Below are positions 1-6,855 of a stretch of 8,324 nucleotides of DNA, in pieces. The notes under the pieces are model-generated. The model was not told the DNA's origin, did not search any database, and saw only the letters and a program-made list of their open reading frames with translations. Source of the stretch: Deltaproteobacteria bacterium (lineage in GTDB: Bacteria > Desulfobacterota > GWC2-55-46 > S146-73); contig WGFF01000165.1 in the NCBI GenBank assembly GCA_015492355.1, positions 1 through 8,324 of the forward strand, written 5' to 3'. Numbering within the stretch: position 1 is the first letter of the stretch; each line of letters opens with the position of its first letter. The position numbers and the translations under genes were made by a program.

Positions 1-1291
1 GGCTGAGGAGGTCAAGGAAGAAGAACAGAGGGATGATGCTTCTCCTTCAGAAAGGATGAAAAAAGATGGCGAGGTCTCCACTGTAAGGGAGAGGGAATAC
101 AGTATAAGGGTAGATATAGAAAGGCTCGATAATGTATTGAACTTTGTGGGGGAGCTTGTCCTTGCAAGAAACAGGCTCTTACGTTTAGGTTCTAAACTCG
201 TTGAAAGGGATGGCGATGATGAGATAGTCTCCCAGCTGGAAGAAGCCATATCCCAGCTCGATCTCGTTACTATGGATCTACAGCTGGGTGTAATGAAGAT
301 GAGGATGCAACCCATAGCCAGGGTGTTCAGCAAGTTTCCCAGAATGGTAAGGGATCTTGCCAGGTATAAGAAGAAAGAGGTAGAGTTGATCCTGAAGGGA
401 GAGGAGACCGAGCTCGATAAGACAGTCATCGAGGAGATAGGGGATCCACTTGTACATCTTGTAAGGAATGCAGTGGATCATGGTATAGAACCACCTGAGG
501 AAAGGAAGCGCAAGGGTAAACCAAGGTATGGAACTATAGTCATATCCGCTTATCAAGAGGGACGTAATATTATTGTATGCGTTGAGGATGATGGGAAGGG
601 TATAAATCCAGAGGATATAAAAAGGTCTGCGGTAGATAAGGGACTCATTTCTCAGGAAGAGGCAGAAAGGCTATCCAACAAGGATGCGGTGAATCTCATA
701 TTCACACCAGGCTTTTCCACTGCAAGGGAGGTGAGCGATATATCAGGAAGGGGAGTCGGTATGGATGTGGTCAAAACGAACATATCAAGGATAAACGGTA
801 CCATATCGGTTGAGTCAGAACCTGGTAAAGGCACAAGGATGATATTCAGACTGCCCCTTACCCTCGCAATAATTCAAGCCCTTACAGTGGAGGCAGGTGG
901 AGAGGTGTACGGTATACCCCTTTCAAACGTTGTGGAGAATATACGTATAACACAGGATGACCTCAGGACAGTGGATGGCAGGGAGGTGATACATATTAGG
1001 GACAGAGTGCTACCTGTTGTGAGGCTCGGTAGGCTTGTAAGTGTGGGTAATCATATCTATCCAGATGACGATGGATGGAGATACGTTGTGATAGTCGCTA
1101 TAGGGGAGAAACGCTTTGGCCTTCTTGTGGACAGACTCCACGGTCAGGAAGAGATAGTTATGAAGTCCATGGGTGAATATCTGAAAGGAACAGAGGGTAT
1201 AGCAGGGGCATGTATTACAGGGGATGGAAACGTTATACTCATACTCGATGTAGCCAGTCTCGTCGATAAGCTGAGAATGGCTTATCTGTAG
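1..1291 (+). CDS. cheA: Chemotaxis histidine kinase CheA, C-terminal part (5' end outside window)
   Basis: CheA is the cytoplasmic kinase that autophosphorylates under receptor control and passes phosphate to CheY and CheB. The reading frame is open from base 2 to the left edge, so the ATG at 56 is probably internal and the gene is cut by the window. Visible in order: a charged linker (about bases 2-100); the P3 dimerisation helices (about 101-350); the P4 ATPase with N-box HLVRNAVDHG (455-484), G1 box DDGKGI (587-604), F-box FTPGFST (701-721) and G2 box GRGVGMD (746-766); then the CheW-like P5 domain (about 857-1288) that docks to CheW and receptors. The P1 phosphotransfer domain with its histidine and any P2 domain must lie upstream. 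All ATP-binding motifs look intact, so an active kinase is expected. cheB follows after 27 bases, as in many che operons. Confidence 0.97.
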   Translation, partial: AEEVKEEEQRDDASPSERMKKDGEVSTVREREYSIRVDIERLDNVLNFVGELVLARNRLLRLGSKLVERDGDDEIVSQLEEAISQLDLVTMDLQLGVMKMRMQPIARVFSKFPRMVRDLARYKKKEVELILKGEETELDKTVIEEIGDPLVHLVRNAVDHGIEPPEERKRKGKPRYGTIVISAYQEGRNIIVCVEDDGKGINPEDIKRSAVDKGLISQEEAERLSNKDAVNLIFTPGFSTAREVSDISGRGVGMDVVKTNISRINGTISVESEPGKGTRMIFRLPLTLAIIQALTVEAGGEVYGIPLSNVVENIRITQDDLRTVDGREVIHIRDRVLPVVRLGRLVSVGNHIYPDDDGWRYVVIVAIGEKRFGLLVDRLHGQEEIVMKSMGEYLKGTEGIAGACITGDGNVILILDVASLVDKLRMAYL

Positions 1292-1318
1292 ATTATCACA
1301 GGAGGGCATAGAACAGGG

Positions 1319-2365
1319 ATGGAAAGAAAAATACGGGTGCTTGTCATTGATGATTCTGCTTTTATGCGCAGGATTATACGGCAGATGCTCGAATCCCATC
1401 ATGACATAGAGGTGGTTGGTACTGCAAGGGATGGAATGGAAGGTGTTGAGATGGCACTGGAACTCGAACCAGATGTCATAACAATGGATATCGAGATGCC
1501 GAGGATGAATGGGCTCGATGCGACACAGATGATAATGGAGAAATCACCAAGACCCATAATAATGCTGAGTTCCCTTACCACAGAGGGTGCAAAGGCAACA
1601 TTTGATGCCCTTGACAGGGGAGCTGTGGATTATGTATCCAAGAACCTTGTCTCTTCTGCCTTAGATGTAATGAAGGTGGAAAAGGAGCTGGTGGATAAGA
1701 TACGTGCTGTGGCTGGCAGGAGATTGTTTATTACACAGCCGAGAGAGACACGCCCTGAAGAGGTAAGGCTATCCATGACAAGGTCCTTTACCCATAGTAT
1801 TGGTATGGTGATTATAGGTGCATCCACAGGTGGACCCAAGGCTTTACAGATGATACTTCCCCATATACCAAGGAATGTGCAGACCTCCTTTCTTGTGGTC
1901 ATACACATGCCCGGTGCCTTTACCGGTGCCTTTGCAGAACGTCTGGATAGCCTGTGTCAGCTACACGTAAAGGAGGCAGAGAATGGAGAGAAGGTCTCGC
2001 CGGGTAAGATACTCGTCTCTCCAGGGGGTGTCCAGACGATGTTGAAAAAGAGGCGTGGTTTTGAGGTCTATGTTGAGATAGGAAATGGTGATCCTGGTAT
2101 TCTGTATAAACCATCTATCGATATATCCATGACCACTGCTGCCATGTGCTATCTTGGCAGATCAATGGGTGTCATTCTTACTGGCATGGGAAGTGATGGC
2201 AAGGAAGGCATGCGTGTCATAAAGGAAAAGGGTGGCAGGACAATAGCCCAGGATGAGGCTACCTCCACTGTTTTTGGTATGCCAAAGGCTGTCATAGAGG
2301 CAGGGCTTGCAGATAAGGTCGTGCCGTTGGAGAAGATGGCTCTGGAGATAATCAACATGCTTTAA
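1319..2365 (+). CDS. cheB: Chemotaxis response regulator / protein-glutamate methylesterase CheB
   Basis: CheB removes methyl groups from receptor glutamates and deamidates receptor glutamines, giving adaptation; phosphorylation by CheA activates it. The 348 residues match the usual family length. The receiver domain (about 5-125) has the acidic pair D11-D12, phospho-acceptor D57 in the context ITMDIEMP, S84 and K108. The methylesterase domain (about 162-346) shows the three catalytic residues in their family motifs: S169 in GASTGG, H196 in IHMPGAFT and D293 in GMGSDG. The interdomain linker is about residues 130-160. AGGAGG at 1300-1305 precedes the ATG, with somewhat long spacing. The proline that normally follows the receiver lysine is Asn109, a small departure. 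Its position directly after cheA suggests co-transcription. Identification is secure; no CheR partner is visible here. Confidence 0.97.
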   Translation: MERKIRVLVIDDSAFMRRIIRQMLESHHDIEVVGTARDGMEGVEMALELEPDVITMDIEMPRMNGLDATQMIMEKSPRPIIMLSSLTTEGAKATFDALDRGAVDYVSKNLVSSALDVMKVEKELVDKIRAVAGRRLFITQPRETRPEEVRLSMTRSFTHSIGMVIIGASTGGPKALQMILPHIPRNVQTSFLVVIHMPGAFTGAFAERLDSLCQLHVKEAENGEKVSPGKILVSPGGVQTMLKKRRGFEVYVEIGNGDPGILYKPSIDISMTTAAMCYLGRSMGVILTGMGSDGKEGMRVIKEKGGRTIAQDEATSTVFGMPKAVIEAGLADKVVPLEKMALEIINML

Positions 2366-2402
2366 TAGATGTTGATACCCGCAACAGAGGTGCTAGTATT
2401 GT

Positions 2403-3158
2403 ATGGATATACTGACCATAGTAGGTATATTGATAGGATTTGCCTCGGTCATAGGGGGGCAGATACTGGAGGGTGGTTCAGTAAATTCTATTATCCAGCT
2501 GACCGCTGCGTTGATAGTATTCGGTGGCACCATAGGTGCTATCCTCATAAACTATCCACTCCATACCTTTCTCCTCGCTGTAAAAAATTTAAAACTGGCA
2601 CTCTTTAACAGAAGGACAAGTCCCAAAACCCTCATATCAGAGATAGCCAATCTCGCTGGTGTGGCAAGAAAGAATGGACTTCTTGCCCTTGAGGAAAGGA
2701 TAAAAGGTATTGATGACCCTTTCTTCAGAAAGGGGCTTCAGCTCGTTGTGGATGGTACAGAGCCCAAACTCTTAAGGGAGATACTTGAGATAGACCTTAA
2801 CTATTATGAGGAATATTACAACTCCTCTGCAAAGGTGTTTGAATCAGCAGGTGGATACGCACCTACCCTCGGTATACTCGGTGCTGTCCTGGGACTTATA
2901 CACGTAATGGAGAACCTTGCAGAGCCTGAGAAATTGGGTGCAGGTATTGCAGTTGCATTTGTTGCCACTGTATACGGAGTCGGTTCTGCAAATCTCCTGT
3001 GGTTACCACTGGCAGGAAAGCTCAAAAGTAAGATACGAGAAGAAGCCATAATCAAGGAGATGATAATAGAAGGACTTATATCCATATCAGAGGGTGAAAA
3101 CCCTAAACGGATAGAGGAGAAACTCGAAGGATTCCTTATGGAGTCGGATAGAAAATGA
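2403..3158 (+). CDS. motA: Flagellar motor stator protein MotA (PomA/MotC type)
   Basis: MotA forms the inner-membrane stator ring around MotB and pushes on rotor protein FliG as ions flow. At 251 residues it is near PomA length and shorter than E. coli MotA. Four membrane segments are visible: about residues 2-21, 28-50, 150-172 and 178-203, with a large cytoplasmic loop between the second and third. The loop carries the charged stretch ARKNGLLALEERI (R89, K90, E97, E98, R99), corresponding to the charged residues that contact FliG in studied MotA/PomA proteins. Segment three contains GGYAPTLGILGAVLGLIHVM with the conserved proline P154 near the ion path. The gene follows cheB by 37 bases; AGAGGTG at 2386-2392 is a plausible ribosome site. 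motB begins 21 bases after its stop. Proton versus sodium use cannot be read from this sequence. Confidence 0.95.
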   Translation: MDILTIVGILIGFASVIGGQILEGGSVNSIIQLTAALIVFGGTIGAILINYPLHTFLLAVKNLKLALFNRRTSPKTLISEIANLAGVARKNGLLALEERIKGIDDPFFRKGLQLVVDGTEPKLLREILEIDLNYYEEYYNSSAKVFESAGGYAPTLGILGAVLGLIHVMENLAEPEKLGAGIAVAFVATVYGVGSANLLWLPLAGKLKSKIREEAIIKEMIIEGLISISEGENPKRIEEKLEGFLMESDRK

Positions 3159-3179
3159 TGCCATATACATGGTGAGGAC

Positions 3180-3890
3180 ATGCCAAGGAAGAGAAGACAC
3201 GAAGAACACGAAAATCACGAAAGATGGCTTGTATCATACGCTGATTTTATAACCCTCCTCTTTGCCTTTTTCACGAGTATGTATGCCATATCCTCTGTAA
3301 ACGAGGGCAAGTTCAGGATACTCAGCGAAGCCCTTGTTATAGCCTTTAACTCATCCATCTATACATCCGCAAAACAGGAAGAAGGGACAAAGATAGTTAA
3401 AATAAAGAGACCCAGCCTGACCGATGAGTTCAGGAAGAGATTTACCGGTGATTACCAGAGGCTCATGACAGCACTCCAGGACCAGATAAAAAACAAAAAG
3501 TTGTCTCTACTCCTCGATGAACGTGGCATAATCGTGAGGATTAACGAGGGGGTACTCTTTGAACCAGGAAGCGACAGGTTGGTGGAGGAAGGCTACGGGG
3601 TGCTCGATGAGGTTGCACTTGCACTCAAGGACCTTCCCAACCAGATAAGGATTGAAGGACATACAGACAACATCCCCATAAAGACAGAGAGATTCCCTTC
3701 CAACTGGGATCTTTCAAGTGCCAGGGCACTGAGGATACTCAAATACTTTATAAAGTTCTTCGATTATGACCCCAGGAGGCTGTCAGCTGTTGGCTATGGG
3801 GAGTTCAGACCCATTGCCTCCAACGATACACCGAGTGGCAGGGCACGAAACAGACGGGTAGATATACTCATCCTCAAGGGAAGTGATTGA
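3180..3890 (+). CDS. motB: Flagellar motor stator protein MotB with OmpA-like peptidoglycan-binding domain
   Basis: MotB anchors the stator to peptidoglycan and carries the ion-binding aspartate. The protein has 236 residues: a short charged N-terminus rich in His, Glu, Arg and Lys (1-15); one membrane helix (about 16-38) with the essential aspartate D22 in SYADFITLLFAFF; a plug/linker region (about 39-105); and a periplasmic OmpA/MotB domain (about 108-233). That domain shows IEGHTDN (158-164), NWDLSSARA (D177, R182) and RARNRRVDI (221-229), which bind the peptide stem of peptidoglycan in this family. The ATG at 3180 is the only start in frame after the motA stop, though GGTGAGG (3171-3177) is unusually close to it, so translation may depend on coupling to motA. 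The N-terminus is typical of MotB, which supports the start. Confidence 0.96.
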   Translation: MPRKRRHEEHENHERWLVSYADFITLLFAFFTSMYAISSVNEGKFRILSEALVIAFNSSIYTSAKQEEGTKIVKIKRPSLTDEFRKRFTGDYQRLMTALQDQIKNKKLSLLLDERGIIVRINEGVLFEPGSDRLVEEGYGVLDEVALALKDLPNQIRIEGHTDNIPIKTERFPSNWDLSSARALRILKYFIKFFDYDPRRLSAVGYGEFRPIASNDTPSGRARNRRVDILILKGSD

Positions 3891-3947
3891 GAACCACACC
3901 ACAAGGACATGCCCTCTGGAGCGGGATGGATGGGGGGTTGTAATACA

Positions 3948-4032
3948 CAAAGGGGCTATTCCTTTGAGGCCCACAGGAAAGACCTCTGGTTGCAGTCTAT
4001 GTTTGTGGGATTTATCCCTTCCTTATAGGGGG
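3948..4032 (+). repeat. Cluster of small inverted repeats (possible RNA hairpins) after motB
   Basis: Two short hairpins lie side by side. CAAAGG (3948-3953) pairs perfectly with CCTTTG (3961-3966) across a 7-base loop. CCACAGG (3971-3977) pairs with CCTCTGG (3983-3989) across loop AAAGA with one C-C mismatch. They are followed by the near-palindrome GGGATTTATCCC (4007-4018) and by CCCT/AGGG (4016-4019 and 4027-4030). None is followed by a run of T, so a classical intrinsic terminator is not supported. They might fold the 3' end of the motB transcript, but each stem is short enough to occur by chance. Confidence 0.25.
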
Positions 4033-4060
4033 CTGGCTCTATGGTCTGTAGAGAATTTAC

Positions 4061-4088
4061 TAAAGTTATTTGGCGGAATATCCGAAAT
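4061..4088 (+). promoter_or_regulatory. Candidate sigma-28 (FliA) promoter for cheW-mcp
   Basis: TAAAGTTA at 4061-4068 matches seven of eight bases of the enterobacterial FliA -35 consensus TAAAGTTT. After 12 bases comes TCCGAAAT at 4081-4088, matching five of eight of GCCGATAA including the central CCGA. The usual spacer is 11 bases, so this one is one base long. Transcription would begin near 4095, leaving a leader of about 38 bases that includes the ribosome site. Chemotaxis and receptor genes are classic FliA targets, which supports the call. The imperfect -10 element and the off-by-one spacer keep confidence moderate. Confidence 0.45.
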
Positions 4089-4132
4089 TGAAATTGATGA
4101 TGTGTATACTAAATCGGTGAAGGAGTGAGCCC

Positions 4133-4612
4133 ATGGACGAGAAAAAGGATATGGAGTCAGGTGAACTCTTACAGCTTGTGACGTTCAAACTCGGGGACGA
4201 GGAGTTTTCAGTAGACATACTCAGGGTACAGGAGATTATAAGGAATATGGAGCTTACCAGGGTACCCAATTCACCACCCTTTGTAGAAGGTGTGATAAAT
4301 CTGAGAGGGAAGGTGATACCGGTTCTGGATCTCAGGAAGCGGTTCGGCATGCCACCACAGGATAATACGAGTGATACGAGGATTATAGTAGTTGAGGTGG
4401 ACAATCGAACCGTTGGACTGAAGGTGGATGCTGTCTCTGAGGTGTTGAGGCTTCCTGAGGATACGGTTGAGCCACCACCATCGCTTGTTGCAGGTGTTGA
4501 GTCAGAATATATCAAGGGAGTGGGGAAACTCAACGACAGGCTCCTTATACTTCTCGATGTGGAGAGGATACTTTCAAGGGGTGAGAGGGATTCCCTTGGT
4601 ATGGTCGTATAA
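4133..4612 (+). CDS. cheW: Chemotaxis coupling protein CheW
   Basis: CheW is the cytoplasmic adaptor that links receptors to CheA in the signalling array. The 159 residues form a single CheW domain (about 12-152), the normal size for a stand-alone CheW. The family hallmark GVINLRGKVIPVLDLRKRFG is at residues 53-72, with the conserved arginine R58. The domain ends with LLILLDVERIL, the usual last strand and helix. AAGGAG at 4120-4125 sits 7 bases before the ATG, fixing the start. It is the first gene after a 242-base gap holding a sigma-28-like promoter candidate, and mcp follows 27 bases after its stop, so the two are probably co-transcribed. Eight A residues (4611-4618), beginning inside the TAA stop, separate them. 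Nothing looks damaged. Confidence 0.97.
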   Translation: MDEKKDMESGELLQLVTFKLGDEEFSVDILRVQEIIRNMELTRVPNSPPFVEGVINLRGKVIPVLDLRKRFGMPPQDNTSDTRIIVVEVDNRTVGLKVDAVSEVLRLPEDTVEPPPSLVAGVESEYIKGVGKLNDRLLILLDVERILSRGERDSLGMVV

Positions 4613-4639
4613 AAAAAATCAAGATAGGGGATAGTCACT

Positions 4640-6721
4640 ATGGGTATGCAATCTATCAAAACAAGAATTATATGGAGTTATCTCATAATACTGGTACTGT
4701 TCATGGTGCAGTTACCCATTGTGTATGTGATGATAGATGCCATGAGCAAGAAGTACCATCAGATAGACATGGCAGGCGCCCTGAGAAAGAGGGCTGTGGA
4801 GATAAACTATCTACTCAATCGTTACATCCTGAACAGGGAGGGAGAACTCAAAGAAGACCTGCTCAAAAGGGAGGAGGAGTACAGTAAACTCATCGAGCAG
4901 TTAAAGAACGGCTCTGACACACTACCTGCTATCACAGATGAGATGGTACTCAGGAAGCTCTCAACAGTGGAGCAGAGATGGAGGATCATGGAGAATGCCC
5001 TTGCTGTAGCCATAAGGAGCGGTAATACACTGACAGAGAAGATGAATCTTATAGAGAACAGTACATTCCCTTATGTCAAGAAGATAGATGGTCTTGTAAA
5101 GGCATTTGTCGCACTGAATGACCCCACTTACAGCAAGAGCATCGACCTTGCAGGTCTTCAGAGGATGAGAACTGTAAAGATAGGCTTCCTTCTTGGGCAG
5201 TACGTGAGGGCAAACTATGACAGGGCTGTCATAGGCAAGAACCTCAAGAAGACCATGAGGGAATTTGAGGATACACTCAGGGGTTTGGGGAGTGGTTCGG
5301 AAAGGCTCGGACTCAAGGCGGTAGAAGACAAAAAGATACTCGCCATGATACGTGAGATAGAGGGTATATGGGCTGAGAGAAAGGAACAGATATTCTCCAT
5401 CATGGAGGCAAAGGATACTTTCGTTGATAAGATAAAAGAGCTTGCCATCGTCCACACCCCTCAGCTTGTCTCCAGTGCGGATGCCTTTACCAAGGCTATT
5501 GCAGGTGAGGGCAGGGCGATGGCTATGAGGGCGCTCATTATCATGGCTGTAACCATTCTCTTCTCGGTAGCCATCGCAGGGCTGTTCATGTGGTCTACGA
5601 ATCACCATATTATAAAGCCGCTTATAAGGATAAAGGAGACTGTGGAGAAGTTTGCAAGTGGAGACCTCACAAGGAGGGCCCATATAAGGATAAGGCTCTT
5701 TGGAAAGGAACTCAAGGACGAGATAGTGGGACTCGGTGAGAGTGTGGACAAGATGGTCTCCCAGATGTCTCTCCTTATAGGCAGGATTACAGATTCATCC
5801 ACCCAGCTTGCCTTTGCATCGGAACAGCTCTCCACATCATCTGGGCAGATAAAGGATGGCGCAAAGAAGCAATCCACACAGACGGATCAGGCTGCCACTG
5901 CCATAGAGGAGATGAACGCAACACTCCTTGAGGTAGCCAAGAATTCCCAGGAGGCATCAGACTCGGCAAAGCAGGCTCAGGAGATAGCGGAAAAGGGTGG
6001 CGATGTGGTAACACAGGCTATAACTGCCATGAAGGAGGTTGCAGAGAGCACATCCATAACAGCAGAGACGATAAAGAAGCTCGGCAGGAGTTCAGAGGAG
6101 ATAGGTACTATAGTCTCGGTAATCAATGATATTGCAGACCAGACCAATCTCCTTGCCCTCAACGCAGCCATAGAGGCTGCAAGGGCAGGTGAACAGGGCA
6201 GAGGCTTTGCAGTGGTTGCGGACGAGGTAAGGAAGCTTGCAGAAAGGACCACCAAGGCAACCAAAGAGATAAGCGACATGATAAATACCATCCAGGCGGA
6301 GACAGGCAAGGCTGTGGATGCCATGGCAGAGGGCACAAGAAAGGTTGAAAACGGCGTTAAACTCGCCAACGAGGCAGGTGATGCCCTTGGACAGATAGTT
6401 ACCAGTGTGGAGAACGTAACGAACATGATACGCCAGATAGCCACCTCCACCGAGGAGCAGAGCTCCACAGCAGAAGAGATATCAAGGAACATGGAAGGCA
6501 TAGCGGATGTGGCAAGACGCAACGTATCCACAATAGGTGAGATGGTAAAGGCAACGGATGAACTCGCAGTACTTGCAATGGAATTGAAAGACCTCGTTGC
6601 AGGATTCAAGATAGCGGATGAAAAGGGAATGGAGGATAGAAGAAGCAGGGAACTGAAGCTCATACACAGGGCATCCGCAGGGATAGAGGACGTGGATAGA
6701 AAAAAGACAGCGGTTAAGTGA
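4640..6721 (+). CDS. Methyl-accepting chemotaxis protein with duplicated PilJ/NarX-like sensor helices
   Basis: This receptor senses a signal outside the inner membrane and controls CheA through CheW. Of its 693 residues, helix TM1 is about 11-33, the external domain about 34-295, TM2 about 296-318, HAMP about 319-378, and the signalling coiled coil about 390-655. The hairpin tip [20 protein letters not shown] (497-516), followed by [20 protein letters not shown], is near consensus. Likely methylation sites fit the usual pattern at [10 protein letters not shown] (419-428) and [10 protein letters not shown] (601-610). The external part is all-helical and contains two similar motifs, residues 42-59 and 168-185, resembling the P-box of NarX/PilJ-type sensors, each followed by a conserved Trp (W114, W244). 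No CheR-binding pentapeptide is seen at the C-terminus, which ends in a charged tail. The ATG at 4640 has GGGG at 4627-4630; Met3 at 4646 is a less well placed alternative. The ligand is unknown. Confidence 0.97.
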   Translation: MGMQSIKTRIIWSYLIILVLFMVQLPIVYVMIDAMSKKYHQIDMAGALRKRAVEINYLLNRYILNREGELKEDLLKREEEYSKLIEQLKNGSDTLPAITDEMVLRKLSTVEQRWRIMENALAVAIRSGNTLTEKMNLIENSTFPYVKKIDGLVKAFVALNDPTYSKSIDLAGLQRMRTVKIGFLLGQYVRANYDRAVIGKNLKKTMREFEDTLRGLGSGSERLGLKAVEDKKILAMIREIEGIWAERKEQIFSIMEAKDTFVDKIKELAIVHTPQLVSSADAFTKAIAGEGRAMAMRALIIMAVTILFSVAIAGLFMWSTNHHIIKPLIRIKETVEKFASGDLTRRAHIRIRLFGKELKDEIVGLGESVDKMVSQMSLLIGRITDSSTQLAFASEQLSTSSGQIKDGAKKQSTQTDQAATAIEEMNATLLEVAKNSQEASDSAKQAQEIAEKGGDVVTQAITAMKEVAESTSITAETIKKLGRSSEEIGTIVSVINDIADQTNLLALNAAIEAARAGEQGRGFAVVADEVRKLAERTTKATKEISDMINTIQAETGKAVDAMAEGTRKVENGVKLANEAGDALGQIVTSVENVTNMIRQIATSTEEQSSTAEEISRNMEGIADVARRNVSTIGEMVKATDELAVLAMELKDLVAGFKIADEKGMEDRRSRELKLIHRASAGIEDVDRKKTAVK

Positions 6722-6855
6722 GGAATCCATAGAATAAGGCCCCCATCTTTCAAGCCAGGATACCATCTCCTGCTGGACGGGATGGCAGATATATCGGGGT
6801 TGCAACCTCAGGACCAGATGGAGAGACCTTAACCATATACCAGAAAGGTATCCGG
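6722..6855 (+). other. Spacer between mcp and the HDOD gene
   Basis: This 134-base spacer contains no clear promoter or terminator. It holds a perfect 10-base palindrome GGTTGCAACC (6798-6807) and a small inverted repeat CAGGA/TCCTG around 6756-6772, both short enough to be chance. The frame of the downstream HDOD gene remains open back to a TAG at 6730, but no ATG, GTG or TTG occurs in that stretch. The HDOD gene may share the cheW-mcp transcript or use a promoter I cannot recognise. Confidence 0.5.

Larger units (their letters stand above)
3891..4132 (+). other. Gap between motB and cheW; no convincing gene
   Basis: This 242-base spacer is the longest non-coding stretch in the window. A frame starting at a GTG that overlaps the motB stop (3883) stays open for 81 codons to 4128. 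Its translation is Trp/Cys-rich and low in the residues typical of its neighbours, has no recognisable domain, and the GTG lacks a clear ribosome site, so I do not call it a gene. The left and middle parts contain several small inverted repeats (3948-4032). The right part contains a sigma-28-like promoter candidate (4061-4088) and the cheW ribosome site AAGGAG (4120-4125). The gap therefore probably separates a motAB-ending transcript from a cheW-starting one. A decayed gene is an alternative that cannot be excluded. Confidence 0.6.

Noticed and set aside
56..1291. CheA starting at the ATG at 56
   Set aside because: The frame is open upstream to the window edge, and a CheA beginning at P3 would lack the phosphotransfer domain, so the ATG is most likely internal.
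2369..2608. 79-codon frame overlapping the motA start
   Set aside because: It overlaps motA in another frame; motA has full family motifs, and this frame resembles no known protein.
4088..4110. Sigma-70-type promoter TTGAAA ... TATACT before cheW
   Set aside because: The two elements are only 11 bases apart, too close for a standard promoter of about 17 bases.
3883..4128. 81-codon GTG-started frame between motB and cheW
   Set aside because: There is no clear ribosome site, its composition is unlike the neighbours, no domain is seen, and it would cover the promoter candidate. A real gene cannot be wholly excluded.
4066..4659. 197-codon open frame on the minus strand across cheW
   Set aside because: It is antisense to a clear CheW gene, with a low-complexity Ser/Thr-rich translation.
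4961..5683. 240-codon open frame on the minus strand
   Set aside because: It is a shadow of the MCP sensor region, with no recognisable features, and conflicts with a secure gene.
5977..6753. 258-codon open frame on the minus strand
   Set aside because: It lies opposite the signalling domain of the MCP, whose codon use avoids antisense stops. The translation is Ser/Ala/Leu-rich and has no domain.
6798..6807. Perfect 10-base palindrome GGTTGCAACC as an operator
   Set aside because: Several 10-base palindromes are expected by chance in 8.3 kb, and there is no second copy or promoter nearby.
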